Below are positions 1-10,475 of a stretch of DNA of 64,000 nt, one piece after another. The stretch is from Erodium maritimum. Its lineage: Eukaryota > Streptophyta > Magnoliopsida > Geraniales > Geraniaceae. The notes beneath the pieces were generated by a model that was given only the letters and a program-made list of their open reading frames with translations, was not told the origin of the DNA and did not search any database. Where the stretch lies: assembly GCA_963921825.1 (NCBI GenBank), contig OY997591.1, positions 37,593,825 through 37,657,824 of the forward strand, in the 5' to 3' direction. Positions within the stretch are counted from its first letter, which is position 1. Each line of letters starts with the position of its first letter. Position numbers and translations under genes: made by a program.

Positions 1-435
1 ATTCCTTTCCAAATTGGACTCCAAATCAGCGAATAACCAAGGAAAGGAGGATTTGGATCATCCCTTGGTCCAAACCAAGAACAACTAGGATTAGAAGCCC
101 TAATCCTCTTGCTTGGCCGAACTCCTACCCCCTTTAGGACTAGGATTTCGTCCACCTCTACCCTATATATAGATGACCCTCTCTATTGTATAGGTTACCT
201 TTCACTCTCTCATAATTCACCATCACTCCATGGGTGCATCCACCAAACATGCATCCTTTGTATTCTATCTTTCATTGACACACAATAAAGTATAGTTTAC
301 ATAACCTTTGTGTTCTATTGTCTTCTCTCTTGCTTCTATTTACTTCATCAATGGCTTACTTAGATAGGAGACACACTCCCGTTCTAAGGCCGTACTACTC
401 CGAAGGTAGAAGTCATCTCCTCTTGGGTAGTAACA
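1..435 (+). repeat. 5' LTR (3' portion only)
   Basis: Nearly identical to 1732-2181. The main difference is a 15-bp tandem duplication (ggagacacactcccg) found only in the 3' LTR, near 2099-2128. It ends gggtagtaaca just before the primer site. The first ~630 bp of this LTR are left of the window. Confidence 0.9.
164..171 (+). promoter_or_regulatory. TATA box of the small element LTR
   Basis: The sequence tatatata follows a gene-like stretch ending in ctaccc. The same box is at 1895-1902 in the 3' LTR. Transcription would be expected to start about 30 bp downstream, giving a short R-U5 region before the primer site at 438. Confidence 0.6.
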
Positions 436-872
436 AGTGGTATCAGAGCCTGGTTCGCAAAGCTAGGTACGTCCAACTCAGAGACGATCCGCTGCCTAGT
501 CCATATTGCAACCACGAGAGTATTCTCAACTTCATGATTCAAGACAAACAACGAGATGGTCAACTGTGCCTTCTCGAGGAGCTCAAAGCGGATGTAGGAT
601 CCCCATGGCAAACATGGAACCTATGGGAGATGACTGGTCCTGTCGGCCACACGTTTCCTACTCTAACTAACGACCATCATGTTAGTCTAGATTGGCACGT
701 TGGTTCAAAGCGGCAGTCATCAAATCATGAGTTCCCCATAATCATTGGGCAAACTCCAAATCACGAGTTCTCCATAATCGTTGGACAACTCCCCTCATCG
801 AGTCAAGAGCTCCCCATAATCGTTGGGCAGCTCCACTCATCAAATCACGAGCCCTCCATAATCATTGGATAG
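351..872 (+). CDS. Uncharacterised ORF running from LTR through the primer site
   Basis: The first ATG in this open frame is at 351, inside R-U5, and the frame stays open for 173 codons. It passes through the primer-binding site, which is read as WYQSLV. The C-terminus contains about four copies of a 12-14 residue unit with the core NHEFPIIIGQ. I recognise no gag, protease or RT motif. The frame may be open only because the repeat unit has no stop. It may be non-coding or encode a short element-specific peptide; its function is unknown. Confidence 0.25.
   Translation: MAYLDRRHTPVLRPYYSEGRSHLLLGSNKWYQSLVRKARYVQLRDDPLPSPYCNHESILNFMIQDKQRDGQLCLLEELKADVGSPWQTWNLWEMTGPVGHTFPTLTNDHHVSLDWHVGSKRQSSNHEFPIIIGQTPNHEFSIIVGQLPSSSQELPIIVGQLHSSNHEPSIIIG
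438..450 (+). other. Primer-binding site (tRNA-iMet)
   Basis: tggtatcagagcc lies two bases after the end of the 5' LTR and matches the usual plant initiator-Met tRNA primer complement. It fixes the element on the + strand. Confidence 0.9.
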
Positions 873-890
873 CTCCATTCATCAAGTCAT
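716..890 (+). repeat. Minisatellite in the internal region
   Basis: About five imperfect units of 36-45 bp with the core tccccataatcattgggca separated by variable tcatcaaatca spacers. The units are diverged but stay in one frame until the stop at 870-872. Confidence 0.75.
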
Positions 891-1104
891 GAGGTTAGCC
901 CCTATCTAAGAAGCCATTCCTTAGACAAGCCTAACCTTCCACATCAAGATCATCAACAAAGGTACCTCCTTCACACAACGAGGTGGCCTTCCACACAACA
1001 TGCTCAACAAGGAGCCCATGTCTTTCATCGATGGAAGACCCGCCATCAGTCATCACCGCGATCCCTTGGAGATGTGTTTCCGCTACGAGGACGTTTGCGG
1101 ATTA

Positions 1105-1116
1105 AGTGGGGGAGTT
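1105..1116 (+). other. Polypurine tract of the small element
   Basis: agtgggggag immediately precedes the 3' LTR start tgtcacggtcc, as expected for the plus-strand primer. Confidence 0.8.
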
Positions 1117-2181
1117 TGTCACGGTCCGAGAATTGGCCCAACTTTTTTCGCGTCCGTGACCTTACTTTTGGCCCTTGGTCGTCTCAGAGCCAGAGTCCAC
1201 AATCATTCATGACCCGTGCCAACGCCAAGGCCAACCGTTTAAGCTCGCAACTCCGACCTAGCTCGTCTCCTCACCAAAGGTCCGCACCATCATGTCCTAG
1301 TCCAACTAGGATCGCTCCTCGTCCATCAAGGACTTGGAGCCCACATCCACGAGCCCCTCCATGGCTCCCACTCATCAAGAGCCAGGCCCGCGCCCATGCA
1401 CGCGTCCTCCATCGGTCCTCTGCCTACACGCACGACCTCCCTCGGTCCTCAGCGCCCATGCGCGCCCAAGGCCAGCCAGATCCGGCCCATTGCCGAGCCA
1501 AGCAACCAACCTGGCCCGGTCCCAACCAGAAGCACGCCAAAACAGGCCCGCGCCCAAGCCCTTGCGCGCGCCCCTCTTCCTCTCGGCCCCTTGCGTGCGA
1601 TTCCACTCGGCCAGCTCAACAAACGCAGTCAAGCTTTCCTATTTCAACTAGGAAAGTCCTCCAAAGCCAACTCATCATCATGAGGTTTCCTAAATCAACT
1701 AGGAAACCCTTGCCATCCTTGGCCAGCTCATATTCCTTTCCAAATTGGACTTCAAATCAGCGAATAACCAAGGAAAGGAGGATTTGGATCATCCCTTGGT
1801 CCAAACCAAGACCAACTAGGATTAGAAGCCCTAATCCTCTTGCTTGGCCGAACTCCTACCCCCTTTAGGACTAGGATTTCGTCCACCTCTTCCCTATATA
1901 TAGATGACCCTCTCTATTGTATAGGTTACCTTTCACTCTCTCATAATTCACCATCACTCCATGGGTGCATCCACCAAACATGCATCCTTTGTATTCTATC
2001 TTTCATTGACACACAATAAAGTATAGTTTACATAACCTTTGTGTTCTATTGTCTTCTCTCTTGCTTCTATTTACTTCATCAATGGCTTACTTAGATAGGA
2101 GACACACTCCCGGGAGACACACTCCCGTTCTAAGGCCGTACTACTCCGAAGGTAGAAGTCATCTCCTCTCGGGTAGTAACA
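1117..2181 (+). repeat. 3' LTR of the small element
   Basis: Starts tgtcacggtcc and ends gtagtaaca (TG...CA ends). It carries a TATA box at 1895-1902. Its U3 is rich in Pro/Ser/Arg-type codons and gives several long open frames on both strands, none resembling a known protein. It is intact at both ends and so defines the family LTR as 1065 bp. Confidence 0.9.
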
Positions 2182-2469
2182 GTTCGCTCACCTCCACGGA
2201 TAACAGACTGACTATGACATAATTAGTAGATAAAGCCAGTAACACTAAAACCAAACCAACACCGGGACTACGGTCCCCAACTCAAGTAACCAACTGACCT
2301 ACAACCCATTACTTTCCTCAACAGACTCAACACTCGATAACACAATGTAGACCCGACTCAACTATCGACGACCTCCTCAAGGACACGACAGAAAGACTAC
2401 ACAACGCCAAACAAGATCACAAAGGATCGCACACCAGCTGCTCAGTAACCATTCTCAATCAGGTCAGGG

Positions 2470-2670
2470 TTCGACCTATCGCAATTCCTCGACACGAAGT
2501 CGGATCAGGCTTTCGACCTTTCAAACTCGCAATTCATCGACACTAAGTCGGATCAGGCTGTCGACCTTTAGAACTCGCAATTCATCGACACTAAGTCGAA
2601 TCAGGCTGTCGACCTTTAGAACTCGCAATTCATCGACACTAAGTAGGATCAGGCTGTCGACCTTTAGAAC
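2470..2670 (-). repeat. 48-bp tandem repeat in gypsy LTR A
   Basis: About four units, for example starting at 2526, 2574 and 2622. Each contains cgcaattcatcgacacta and a tcaggctgtcgacctt core. Confidence 0.85.
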
Positions 2671-2734
2671 TCACCACTCCAGGTAACCATAATCACAGGC
2701 AAGTTCAATCATACAGGCACTCAAGGCCACTAAA

Positions 2735-2965
2735 GACACCTCAACAGTCAAGACTCGGGTTCAACAACCCCACGGGCACTCACTGCCACTCAAGACACAC
2801 CAACGGTCAAGACTCGGGTTCAACAACCCCACGGCACTCACTGCCACTCAAGACACACCAACGGTCAAGACTCAGGTTCAACAACCCCACGGCACTCACT
2901 GCCACTCAAGACACACAAACGGTCAAGACTCGGGTTCAACAACCCCACGGCGCTCACGGCCACCC
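2735..2965 (-). repeat. 58-bp tandem repeat in gypsy LTR A
   Basis: Four units with spacing 58-59 bp (gactcgggt at 2752, 2811, 2869 as gactcagg, and 2927), each containing aacaaccccacgg. The same module occurs in opposite orientation at 5330-5640 in LTR B. Confidence 0.85.
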
Positions 2966-2974
2966 CAAAACATC

Positions 2975-3255
2975 AACTGTAAGACACGGACTCTCAAGGC
3001 CACCCAAACTCAACAATAAATAACACGGGCTCTCAAGGCCACCCAAACTCAACAGTAAATAACACGGGCTCTCAAGGCCACCCAAACTCAACAATAAATA
3101 ACACGGGCTCTCAAGGCCACCCAACTCAACAATAAATAATACGGGCTCTCAAGGCCACCCAACTCAACAATAAATAATACGGGCTCTCAAGGCCACCCAA
3201 CTCAACAATAAATAATACGGGCTCTCAAGGCCACCCAACTCAACAATAAATAATG
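2975..3255 (-). repeat. 38-39-bp tandem repeat in gypsy LTR A
   Basis: About seven units of acgggctctcaaggccaccc followed by an aactcaacaataaata tail. Spacing is 39 bp and then 38 bp after one base is lost in the later units, which shows stepwise local amplification. Confidence 0.85.
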
Positions 3256-5010
3256 CACAACAACCTCCGGCATACTCGATGCCTCCAACAGTTCTAAGAT
3301 CACTAGTTTCACAAACAACCTCCGGGCATGGTCATATGCCTCCAGTAATTCAATTATCGCTAAGTTCTCTATTCATACGACACTACTAAGTGTCACATGC
3401 TTTTCTCTTAAACGCTACAATCCCGTATCATGCTTTTCTAATAATTAAATAATTCTACTCAACCCATGACACCCCGGTGTCACATGCAATTCTACTATTA
3501 ACTTTCCCTAATCAGGGCCGAGATCCGGCTACTTTTCCCTACCTCGTATATAAATCCAAAAGTGCTCCAACAACACCCGAAGTACACCCAGTCACTCGCC
3601 GAGCTTCCCTTTGCCTCGGTCCGTAGCACGATATAAAAGAACACAAATTCAAAGTACTTTTAAACTAGTACGAATAAACCGAAAATTAATATACTTAACG
3701 CCCAAACGTAACCCCGACAATGCCGATCACTCCCAAACTTCCCCATTACTCGATATTGCCGATAAAGGACCCGTAAGGGCCAGATTCGCCCGACATGGCG
3801 AATCTGCCCGGTTTTGGTTAATTGCCTTCCGAGGCTCCAAAAGCCCCCGTTTTCGTTTCTACGGTCTTAGAATATTTCAAGGAACCCAACGCACTTGACG
3901 GAATTGAATTCCGACTTCTAAGTCAATTAATTAATGTTTAAAGTTTCCAAAACCCGTTAATTACAACTTCTCCAATTTAATTCCAAATTTCGATTCTATT
4001 AAGGATAAATGGTCCGGGGAACGTTTTAAACCACCCGAACATTAAAACCCGAGCAATCGAGCACGTGGGCCCCACCCAAGAGGCTTGGCCGAGACCCTAG
4101 GGTTTGAGGGGGGGCTCGGCCACCATGTGGTGGCTGCTGCCAGCTCCGGCCAACCACCTCATGGCCGGCCGGCCACCACCCACGGTGGCCGGAGCTCCTC
4201 CCGAGCCTCCGGTCACCGGAAAACGTCATTCTTATCCTCCAACCACCTCCAAAACGTCTCCAACTATCCCCCAAACTCACTACAACCCTAACCCATAGTT
4301 TACCCAAATCTTAGCTTTCAAGAAAAATAATCAAAACGACGATCGGTTTAGTGCTTACTCGAGAGGAAGACGAGGGGAAGAGGTTTGCTCTTTGCTTTGA
4401 ATCGATCCAATGGTTGAATATCAAACCCTAGCTCCACTTCCTTTCTTCTCTCTTCTTCTTCTCTCTCTAAAACCTCTCTTCTTCTTTCTATTTTAAAACA
4501 ACTAACAACTAACTCCAACTTTCCTTCCCTTTACCCTATGTTCGGCCAACACACCACAACCACACCTTTTCCCCCCAAAACTAACACCACCAATTAGTTG
4601 AAAAGTGTCAAGGTGGGTCCCACACCTTTCCAATCAGTTTCGCGAAAATCGGACGTTTCGGGCCCCGAACGGGCACTTTTTCCAAGAAATTACGAAACTT
4701 GGCGGGCTACAAGGAAACGGCTCAACTAAGACCGCTGCGACGACGGCTAAACTTTTTGGATCCAAAACGGTCCTCGAATGGACCAAAACGTCGCTCGGTT
4801 GACTTTTCTAGCGAAAAGTCAACATTTCCCAAATTGATCAGAAAGTTGCCCTGAGTCCCCCGGAACTTATTTTAGTCGATAACGGGGTCAACTTAAGTCC
4901 GGTATGACCCTCGGGGTCAATTTAGGTTAAGTTAAGTGTCTATCTTAAAATTTTTAAATTTTCCTGTTTTTCGCAGGTTTGACTGACGTTGACCAGAAGT
5001 GGTTATTACA

Positions 5011-6513
5011 AGGCGAGTGATCGTGCGCACGCCGGAGCTTGGTTGTGAAATTGTGGGAACGCATTACAAGGTAGGGAAAAGTAGCCGGATCTCGGCCCTG
5101 ACTAGGGAAAGTTAACGGTAGAAATGCATGTGACACTTGGGTGTCGTGGGTTAAGTAAGTTTATAGAATAATAGAAAGGTAGGCGACACCGGGTTGTGTC
5201 GTATGATACGGGAACATATCGAACAATAGAAATGCATGTGACACTTAGTAGTGTCGTAGGAGCAGTGAACGTTTTGATATTAGAAATACTGGAGGCATTT
5301 GGTTATGCCCGGAGGTTGATTGTATTGTTTATGAGTGCCCGTGAGGTTGTTAAACCCGTATTTTACTGTTGGTGTGTCTTGGGTGGCCATGAGTGCCCGT
5401 GAGGTTGTTAAACCCGTATTTTATTGTTGGTGTGTCTTGGGTGGCCATGAGTGCCCGTGAGGTTGTTAAACCCGTATTTTATTGTTGGTGTGTCTTGGGT
5501 GGCCATGAGTGCCCGTGAGGTTGTTAAACCCGTATTTTATTGTTGGTGTATCTTGGGTGGCCATGAGTGCCCGTGGGGTTGTTGAACCCGTGTTTTACTA
5601 TTGGCGTCTTGGGTGGCCATGAGTGCCTATGGAGTGCTAAACCTTGTTGTTACTGTTTGTTGAACTTTGCTTTTAATTGGGGTTGTGGTTGCCTGAGGTT
5701 GGGAGAGATAGGTCGACCGCCTGATCCGACTGCGTGTCGGGAAAAGTTGCGTGGGTGTTGGCTAGCCTTCCCACAGGGATCGGTAAGGTTGAGCGTCTTC
5801 TTTGGCTATGAGGGCGGCTCCCCTTCCGACCAGCTATCGGAAAAGTATGGCTTTATACATCGCCGACAGGTCGACCGCCTGACCCGACAGGGATCGGGGA
5901 AGTTGCGTGGGTAGGCTCGAGCCCAGCCGATTAGCAACCGCCACTGAGCAGCTGGAGTGCGATCCTTTGTGATCTTGTTTGGTGTGCGATCTTTTGTGAT
6001 CTTGGGTGTTGCGTGGTTATCTTTTGTGTCTTTGGTGGAAGTCGTAATCGTTGTGTCGGGTCTACATCACGTGTCCGGGTGTTGAGTCGGTTGGGGAAGG
6101 TAACAGTTTGTGTGTCAGTCGGGTTACTTGTGTTGGGGATAGTAGTCCCCGATGTTTGTTTGGTTGTTGGTGTTCCCGGCATTGTCTGCTAGTACGCCAT
6201 AGTTAGTCTGGTATCTGTGGTGGTGAGCGAACGCTCACCCCTAGCTGCTTTTGCTACAGGTACTGGTCGCGAGACGGACTAGGTGAGCTCTCGAAGCTTG
6301 AAGAGTTGGGAGCGGGTTTCCGGGTTTCCTTTTTGGTTTAGCGACATACGCCATGTCTTTTGTCCGCTTGTTTGGACGTACTTTTGAGTTGTAAATTATT
6401 ATTTTGATTAACTAAATGATGATTTTAGCAATTTATTTAAAAGGTTTGAAAATGGTTTTATTGTTTTATCGTTCGCGTTTCGGGTTCGGTTCTACTGAAT
6501 TTGGGGCGTGACA
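5011..6513 (+). repeat. Ty3/gypsy LTR, forward orientation, 3' half only (LTR B)
   Basis: Begins aggcgagtgatcg exactly at the end of LTR A and ends ctgaatttggggcgtgaca. It is the reverse complement, in order, of the U5-side half of LTR A. The 5' half would lie left of LTR A, outside the window, so the simplest reading is that A inserted into B. After the LTR end the next five bases are tgtta, the probable TSD in the copia element that B invaded. Confidence 0.88.
5330..5640 (+). repeat. 58-bp tandem repeat in gypsy LTR B
   Basis: About five units with ggtggccatgagtgcccg at 58-bp spacing (for example 5382 and 5440). They encode nothing recognisable. It is the same module as the repeat in LTR A. 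Confidence 0.85.
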
Positions 6514-6530
6514 TGTTACATTGAGATTTA

Positions 6531-6575
6531 GTTGAGAAAAAGACATCCAAGGGAATGCGACTAAAGCCTATTTAA
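6531..6575 (+). pseudogene. Copia pol C-terminal codons
   Basis: Fourteen codons ending KGMRLKPI and a stop at 6573-6575, the kind of C-terminus seen in several plant copia polyproteins after RNase H. Everything upstream is cut off by the gypsy insertion at 6513. The match is short, so the family call is tentative. Confidence 0.5.
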
Positions 6576-7114
6576 AGGCGTTATGTGAAGGAAAACTCAA
6601 CCTAGTTGACTGGAGATCCCAAGATCTAGGTTCAATGGGACAACCTAATTGCATAACCTGTGTACGGTCACTGTGGGGGTCCAACCCCGAGTCCATTCCT
6701 ATGATGCAAACAAGTGACATGTGAAGGATAAGCATTGCTTTTAATGATTCCTTACATCAAGAATATTCAGTAAAATGAATCACCTATGTGAGAGGAAGGG
6801 GGGTCGCTTCAAGGGTGACTAATAGGGCTAGTCATTTTAAACTATTACAGAACCAGGCAGTGTCCATGACCATAACGGGCACACCAATGAGAACCAAACT
6901 GTGTTTGTTGGTATCTGTGTGGGGTATATCATCATCTGCACAAACGACAGAATAGTTCAAGGACATCACGTCTACTAGTTAGTCAGCAGAGTAAATATAC
7001 TTTCACAAGGGAAGGTTCAAGGATGAACATCTACCTATCCTATGCAGGTATCGACTTTGAGAAGTCACCGCTCCCTCATTCCTTTTCCGTTCCCATCACA
7101 TTTATGTGGGGGAT

Positions 7115-7649
7115 TGTTGGAAAAATGTGGTTAAAATGTGATTTTGTTGTTTTAAATATGATTTATGGTACTAAATAATATTTATGGTTTTAAATGAGAT
7201 TTATGTAGTTGGTTGGCCATGACCTCTTAATGAGAGGCTTTTATGGGATTAGCTAGCCCATAAAATTACCTTTCTATCCCTATTAGAGAGCCTATATATA
7301 CCAATCTACTAAATCATTTTTCTACACACTACATCACAAATACCAAAAACACTTCACATATCAAAAACCACATCTTTTTCTCCCATTACGTCTTTCATTC
7401 TTCCTTAGTCCTGGTGATTTCTCTACACAGAGTTGAGTTCGCTGACGTTAGTCGTTGTATCCTGGGAGACCGCTGCCCATACGGGGCAGTCAAGTGTCTT
7501 AAGGAGAAAAGAGTACCTGGACTCGATTAAACCCGAATTTCCTAATCCGTAATCAGTAAGCTAGCTGATTCGGTGAAGGTTATTTCTTATTTGTTATTTA
7601 CTTTATTTGAATTTGTTTATCGTCAATATACTAACCTATATTCCCTACA
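7115..7649 (+). repeat. Copia 3' LTR, 535 bp
   Basis: Follows the purine tract gtggggga (7106-7113). Starts tgttggaaaaatgtgg and ends ttccctaca. A TATA box (tatatata, 7293-7300) is followed by CT-rich leader DNA. LINE coding sequence starts right after the end. Confidence 0.85.
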
Positions 7650-7987
7650 AGATATTGGATGAGGTTCTAGTTGATTCCATTAAGAGATCTAAGGAAGAAG
7701 TATTGCTGTTTAGGGTGGACTTTGAAAAGGCTTATGCTCATGTGAATTGGGACTTTGTTATCTATTATAGGTTTAGGCAAAAAAAATGGATTCATTGGAT
7801 GGATGCTTGCATCAGAGTTTGGGTATCAGTATTGATCAATGGATCACCTTCATCTAATTTTCAATTGCAAAGAGGATTTATACAAGATTGCTCTCTTTCT
7901 CTTCTACTCTTCACTTTAGTGGCTGAGACTCTATCAATTAATGGACAGAGGAGCTCTTTGGGTATGTTGGAGGGAACTAGAGATTAG
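7650..7987 (+). pseudogene. LINE reverse transcriptase fragment
   Basis: The frame encodes VDFEKAYAHVNWDF (catalytic Asp block), then VLINGSPS, QRGFIQDCSLSLLLFTLVAE and a stop at 7985-7987. These are successive RT blocks of an L1-type ORF2. The downstream YADD block is missing, and the usual GLRQGDPLSP block is degraded to GFIQDCSLSL. It is a remnant of about 110 codons, older than the copia LTR that abuts it. Confidence 0.8.
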
Positions 7988-8336
7988 TTACAATGGGTCA
8001 ACAAGATTGAACACAACATAAAGTGGGAGAGAGTACCTAACTCACGACTTGTATACATACAAAGTGCATGAATTAATTTGAGACACCAAAACCATTAAAA
8101 GGCTGCCAAACAAATTAATTATTTATTTTTAATCTAGAGTTGTGCATGTATATAATATAGTACTAGCAGCTTTTTCCAAGTCAAAGTGGGCGTAGCTTTT
8201 GGGATAGGAACATTTATGTCACTAGCGTATAAACCTTATTAGGCATCCAATTCCATTAGAATTTGTACTCATTGTGCAGTGCAGATCCTATTTAGACGTG
8301 GGACCTTCCATCCACACAAATTGGACAACACCGGCA
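7988..8336. other. Unassigned spacer
   Basis: AT-rich DNA with no coding pattern, repeat or TE end that I can recognise. It is the left flank of the LINE insertion at 8349 and ends in the first copy of its TSD (8337-8348). Confidence 0.6.
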
Positions 8337-8579
8337 ACAAGTCTACCAAACACGATTCAATACCAAAACTATTACCTTTCTATTTTACTTAATTTGAGGA
8401 GGTTCGTCACTTATTGCTGAATTGTTTAATCTGGTCTTTGTGCCTCAATTGGTGGAAACTGTCCCGGTCAGCCCAGGTGACATTTCATCTTGGAGAGAGC
8501 TTGGTCCCAAGAATTCTAGAAAATAATAAGTGAATAGTTTGGGTTCTTGCGAGGAATCCTTGATTAACATCCAAAGCTC

Positions 8580-10095
8580 CTCAGCCCTTTTTTTCTCTCT
8601 AGGAAACCCTTCTAACCCTAACTTTTCTTTCTCGCCGCCGTCACTCTCCGTCGGCTCCACCGGTGATGGCCATGGCTTTGGCCATGGCTATTGCCGGTGG
8701 TGACCTCTCTTCTCTTTCCCTTTACCTCCTGGCTATTGCCGGTGGTAAGCTAGCTGACCTTCTTCCCTTTGACTTCCGGTAGCACGCCAGATCTTCTCCT
8801 TCATTATCCTCTACTTCCTGTGTGGGGCTCTCTTCCCGTCTTTGTTGTGAATTTGAGAGGTCCTCGGGGTTTCAAGGTTTTGGCTCTTTGCCTTCAGATC
8901 TGGCTTGGGGGACCGTGTTCGCCTTCAGATCTTCGCGGTAAGCTCTTCCCGGCTCTCATCCTCCCGTTTCTGATCCTCTGCGCCTCCTTTTGGAGGTCTC
9001 TCCCTTGATGGTCGTCGCTCGGTGCTGGCCGGCAGCGAGGTCTCCAATTTTTCGAGATCTGAGAGTTAAGGAGAAGTTCTCATCCCTACCTCTCCCATCG
9101 GTTTATCAGGTATTCTCTTTCCCTTTTTCAACCCTTAGTCTTCTCTCACCCTTCTCTATCTTGAGTTGGGACCTCTCGATTGTTGTTGTCCTTCTAGAGG
9201 GTTAGCCTAACGGCGTTGAAGTTCTTTTGGTCTGATTTTGGGAAGTGAATCTGTTTTTCGGTGGGTTTGGTATGTCCTTCTGATCACTTTGGTTGGGAGA
9301 TTGGGGGTGGAAGTGGTGATCTGTTTGCTGTGCTGCTATTAGTTTCTAGGTGCTGAAGGTTGTGTGATCTGTGGATTCTGGTTGTATCGTGGGTTCTTCG
9401 TCTCTCTTTCTCTGCTTTTCCTCTCGTTTCTTTTATTGGTGCCTTGGCAGTTTCATCTCATTTCACCCATCACAAGCTTTAGTTCATTGCTGCCCTTCCA
9501 TTTTCATCACAACAAAGCACTTCATTTTGGCTCATTCACATGTCCACTTTAGCAAGGACATTCATTTGACTTCAATCCTTCACAGACCATTTCCATTTCC
9601 AACTCAGTGTTTATGGGCATCCCTAGGTTGAGCCTGGTTGGCTTCTTCTCGTATTCAAGGTCCCTTGATTTTGGCTCATTCACAGGTTCATCTCAATACT
9701 CCCCATCTCAAGCTTCAGATCATCGCTGCCCTTCAATTTACATCCCAGCAAAGCCCATCGATTTGGCTCATTCACCTGTCCACAACAGCAAGGACAATTC
9801 ACTACAATCCATTACAAAGCAATTTACATCTCAGTGTTCAAGGGCATCCCTAGGTTGAGCATGCACTTGGCTCCCTCATCACAACACAGAAACTCTCACT
9901 GATCTACTTGGGAAGGGCTTCATTCGAAGTGCATTTGATTTTCTGTTGTTTATTTAGGTTGTATTTCTGCTTATTTCGGGACTTGTTTTCTTTAGCTTCG
10001 GCTCTTGTTGGCAATCTGTAGCTGGGTTGTATTTTTTGTAACCTTTTTCTTCCTCAGGAGAGAGTATTTATATTATGTCTTCGCTGATAAAAAAA
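8580..10095 (+). mobile_element. Non-autonomous LINE-like insertion without RT
   Basis: Flanked by the 14-bp TSD aacatccaaagctc (8566-8579 and 10096-10109) and ending gctgat followed by an A-run. It starts with CT-rich, GC-rich gene-like DNA (8580-9030). It has a 227-bp tandem duplication in the middle and a T-rich 3' part with gtattttttgtaacc. At 1516 bp it has no endonuclease or RT motif in any frame, so it must have used the machinery of another LINE. It sits in the 5' UTR of the larger LINE. Confidence 0.85.
9455..9860 (+). repeat. 227-bp tandem duplication
   Basis: gggcatccctaggttgagc ends both units (9615 and 9842). Earlier shared blocks are ttttggctcattcac, cagcaaggac and atcgctgccctt. 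The units are clearly diverged, so the duplication is old. Confidence 0.75.
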
Positions 10096-10109
10096 AACAT
10101 CCAAAGCTC

Positions 10110-10475
10110 ATGATTCTGCCAACAATTCCCTTGAGGAAACTGGAATGGTATGGACAAAATGCTCTCTAGAGCTACAATGTTTCTTTGAAGATCCTATTAT
10201 GTGTTCTGGGTGTTTTTCGGTTCCTCAACCATAAGGACCTGTAGCCCTCACTATCATGGATCTGCATTGCCCCACCCTGGTTCCTTCATCTCTTATCTGG
10301 TAGCGTTTTTTTGCTGGTCTCTCTGCAGCTTGGGCTATTATCTTCTTTTCCTCAACTGGTAGTGTGTAGCTTAGCCCCAAGTTGTTTGTAAGAGTTCCTA
10401 AAGAACATCATCAGCGGCATAATTAGCGTTTGAAGTGTAGAAGATCCTGAAGAAGTAAAGTCCCTTTTTCTTGTT
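10110..10475 (+). other. LINE 5' UTR, continued
   Basis: The 5' UTR of the large LINE resumes here after the nested element; its first part is 8349-8565. No convincing ORF is present. Confidence 0.55.

Larger units (their letters stand above)
1..2181 (+). mobile_element. Small non-autonomous LTR retrotransposon, left end outside window
   Basis: Two direct repeats (1-435 and 1732-2181) flank a 681-bp internal region that starts with a tRNA-iMet primer site and ends with a purine tract. The complete 3' LTR is 1065 bp, longer than the internal region. There is room for no gag-pol, and none is seen. It is larger than a typical TRIM and its internal part is far smaller than in a typical LARD. The right flank begins gttcg (2182-2186), the expected 5-bp TSD, but the left copy is outside the window. 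It lies inside a reverse gypsy LTR. Confidence 0.88.
2182..5010 (-). repeat. Ty3/gypsy LTR, reverse orientation, truncated at left (LTR A)
   Basis: The right end ...gtggttattaca matches the LTR ends at 21282 and 63760 (minus strand: TGTAA-type start). Its sequence follows, in the same order, the complete LTR at 60982-63760. The left ~280 bp are outside the window or removed by the small element, which inserted at the middle of a conserved palindrome. It carries three tandem-repeat blocks. The right flank begins aggcg, the probable TSD created by insertion into LTR B. It may be a solo LTR or part of a full element; the window does not show which. Confidence 0.88.
6514..7649 (+). mobile_element. 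Copia-type element, 3' end and 3' LTR
   Basis: Contains the last codons of a copia pol, about 530 bp of 3' untranslated DNA, a polypurine tract and a 535-bp LTR. The 5' part lies beyond gypsy LTR B and is outside the window. The sequence resumes in LINE RT code directly after the LTR, so this element probably inserted in a LINE. Confidence 0.75.

Noticed and set aside
1074-1868. 264-codon open frame, Pro/Ser/Arg rich
   Set aside because: Lies wholly in the U3 of the small element's LTR, overlaps long frames on both strands, and has no recognisable domain. Compositional bias explains it.
2470-3255. Regularly spaced short repeats resembling a CRISPR array
   Set aside because: Units are contiguous tandem repeats with no unique spacers and belong to a plant gypsy LTR.
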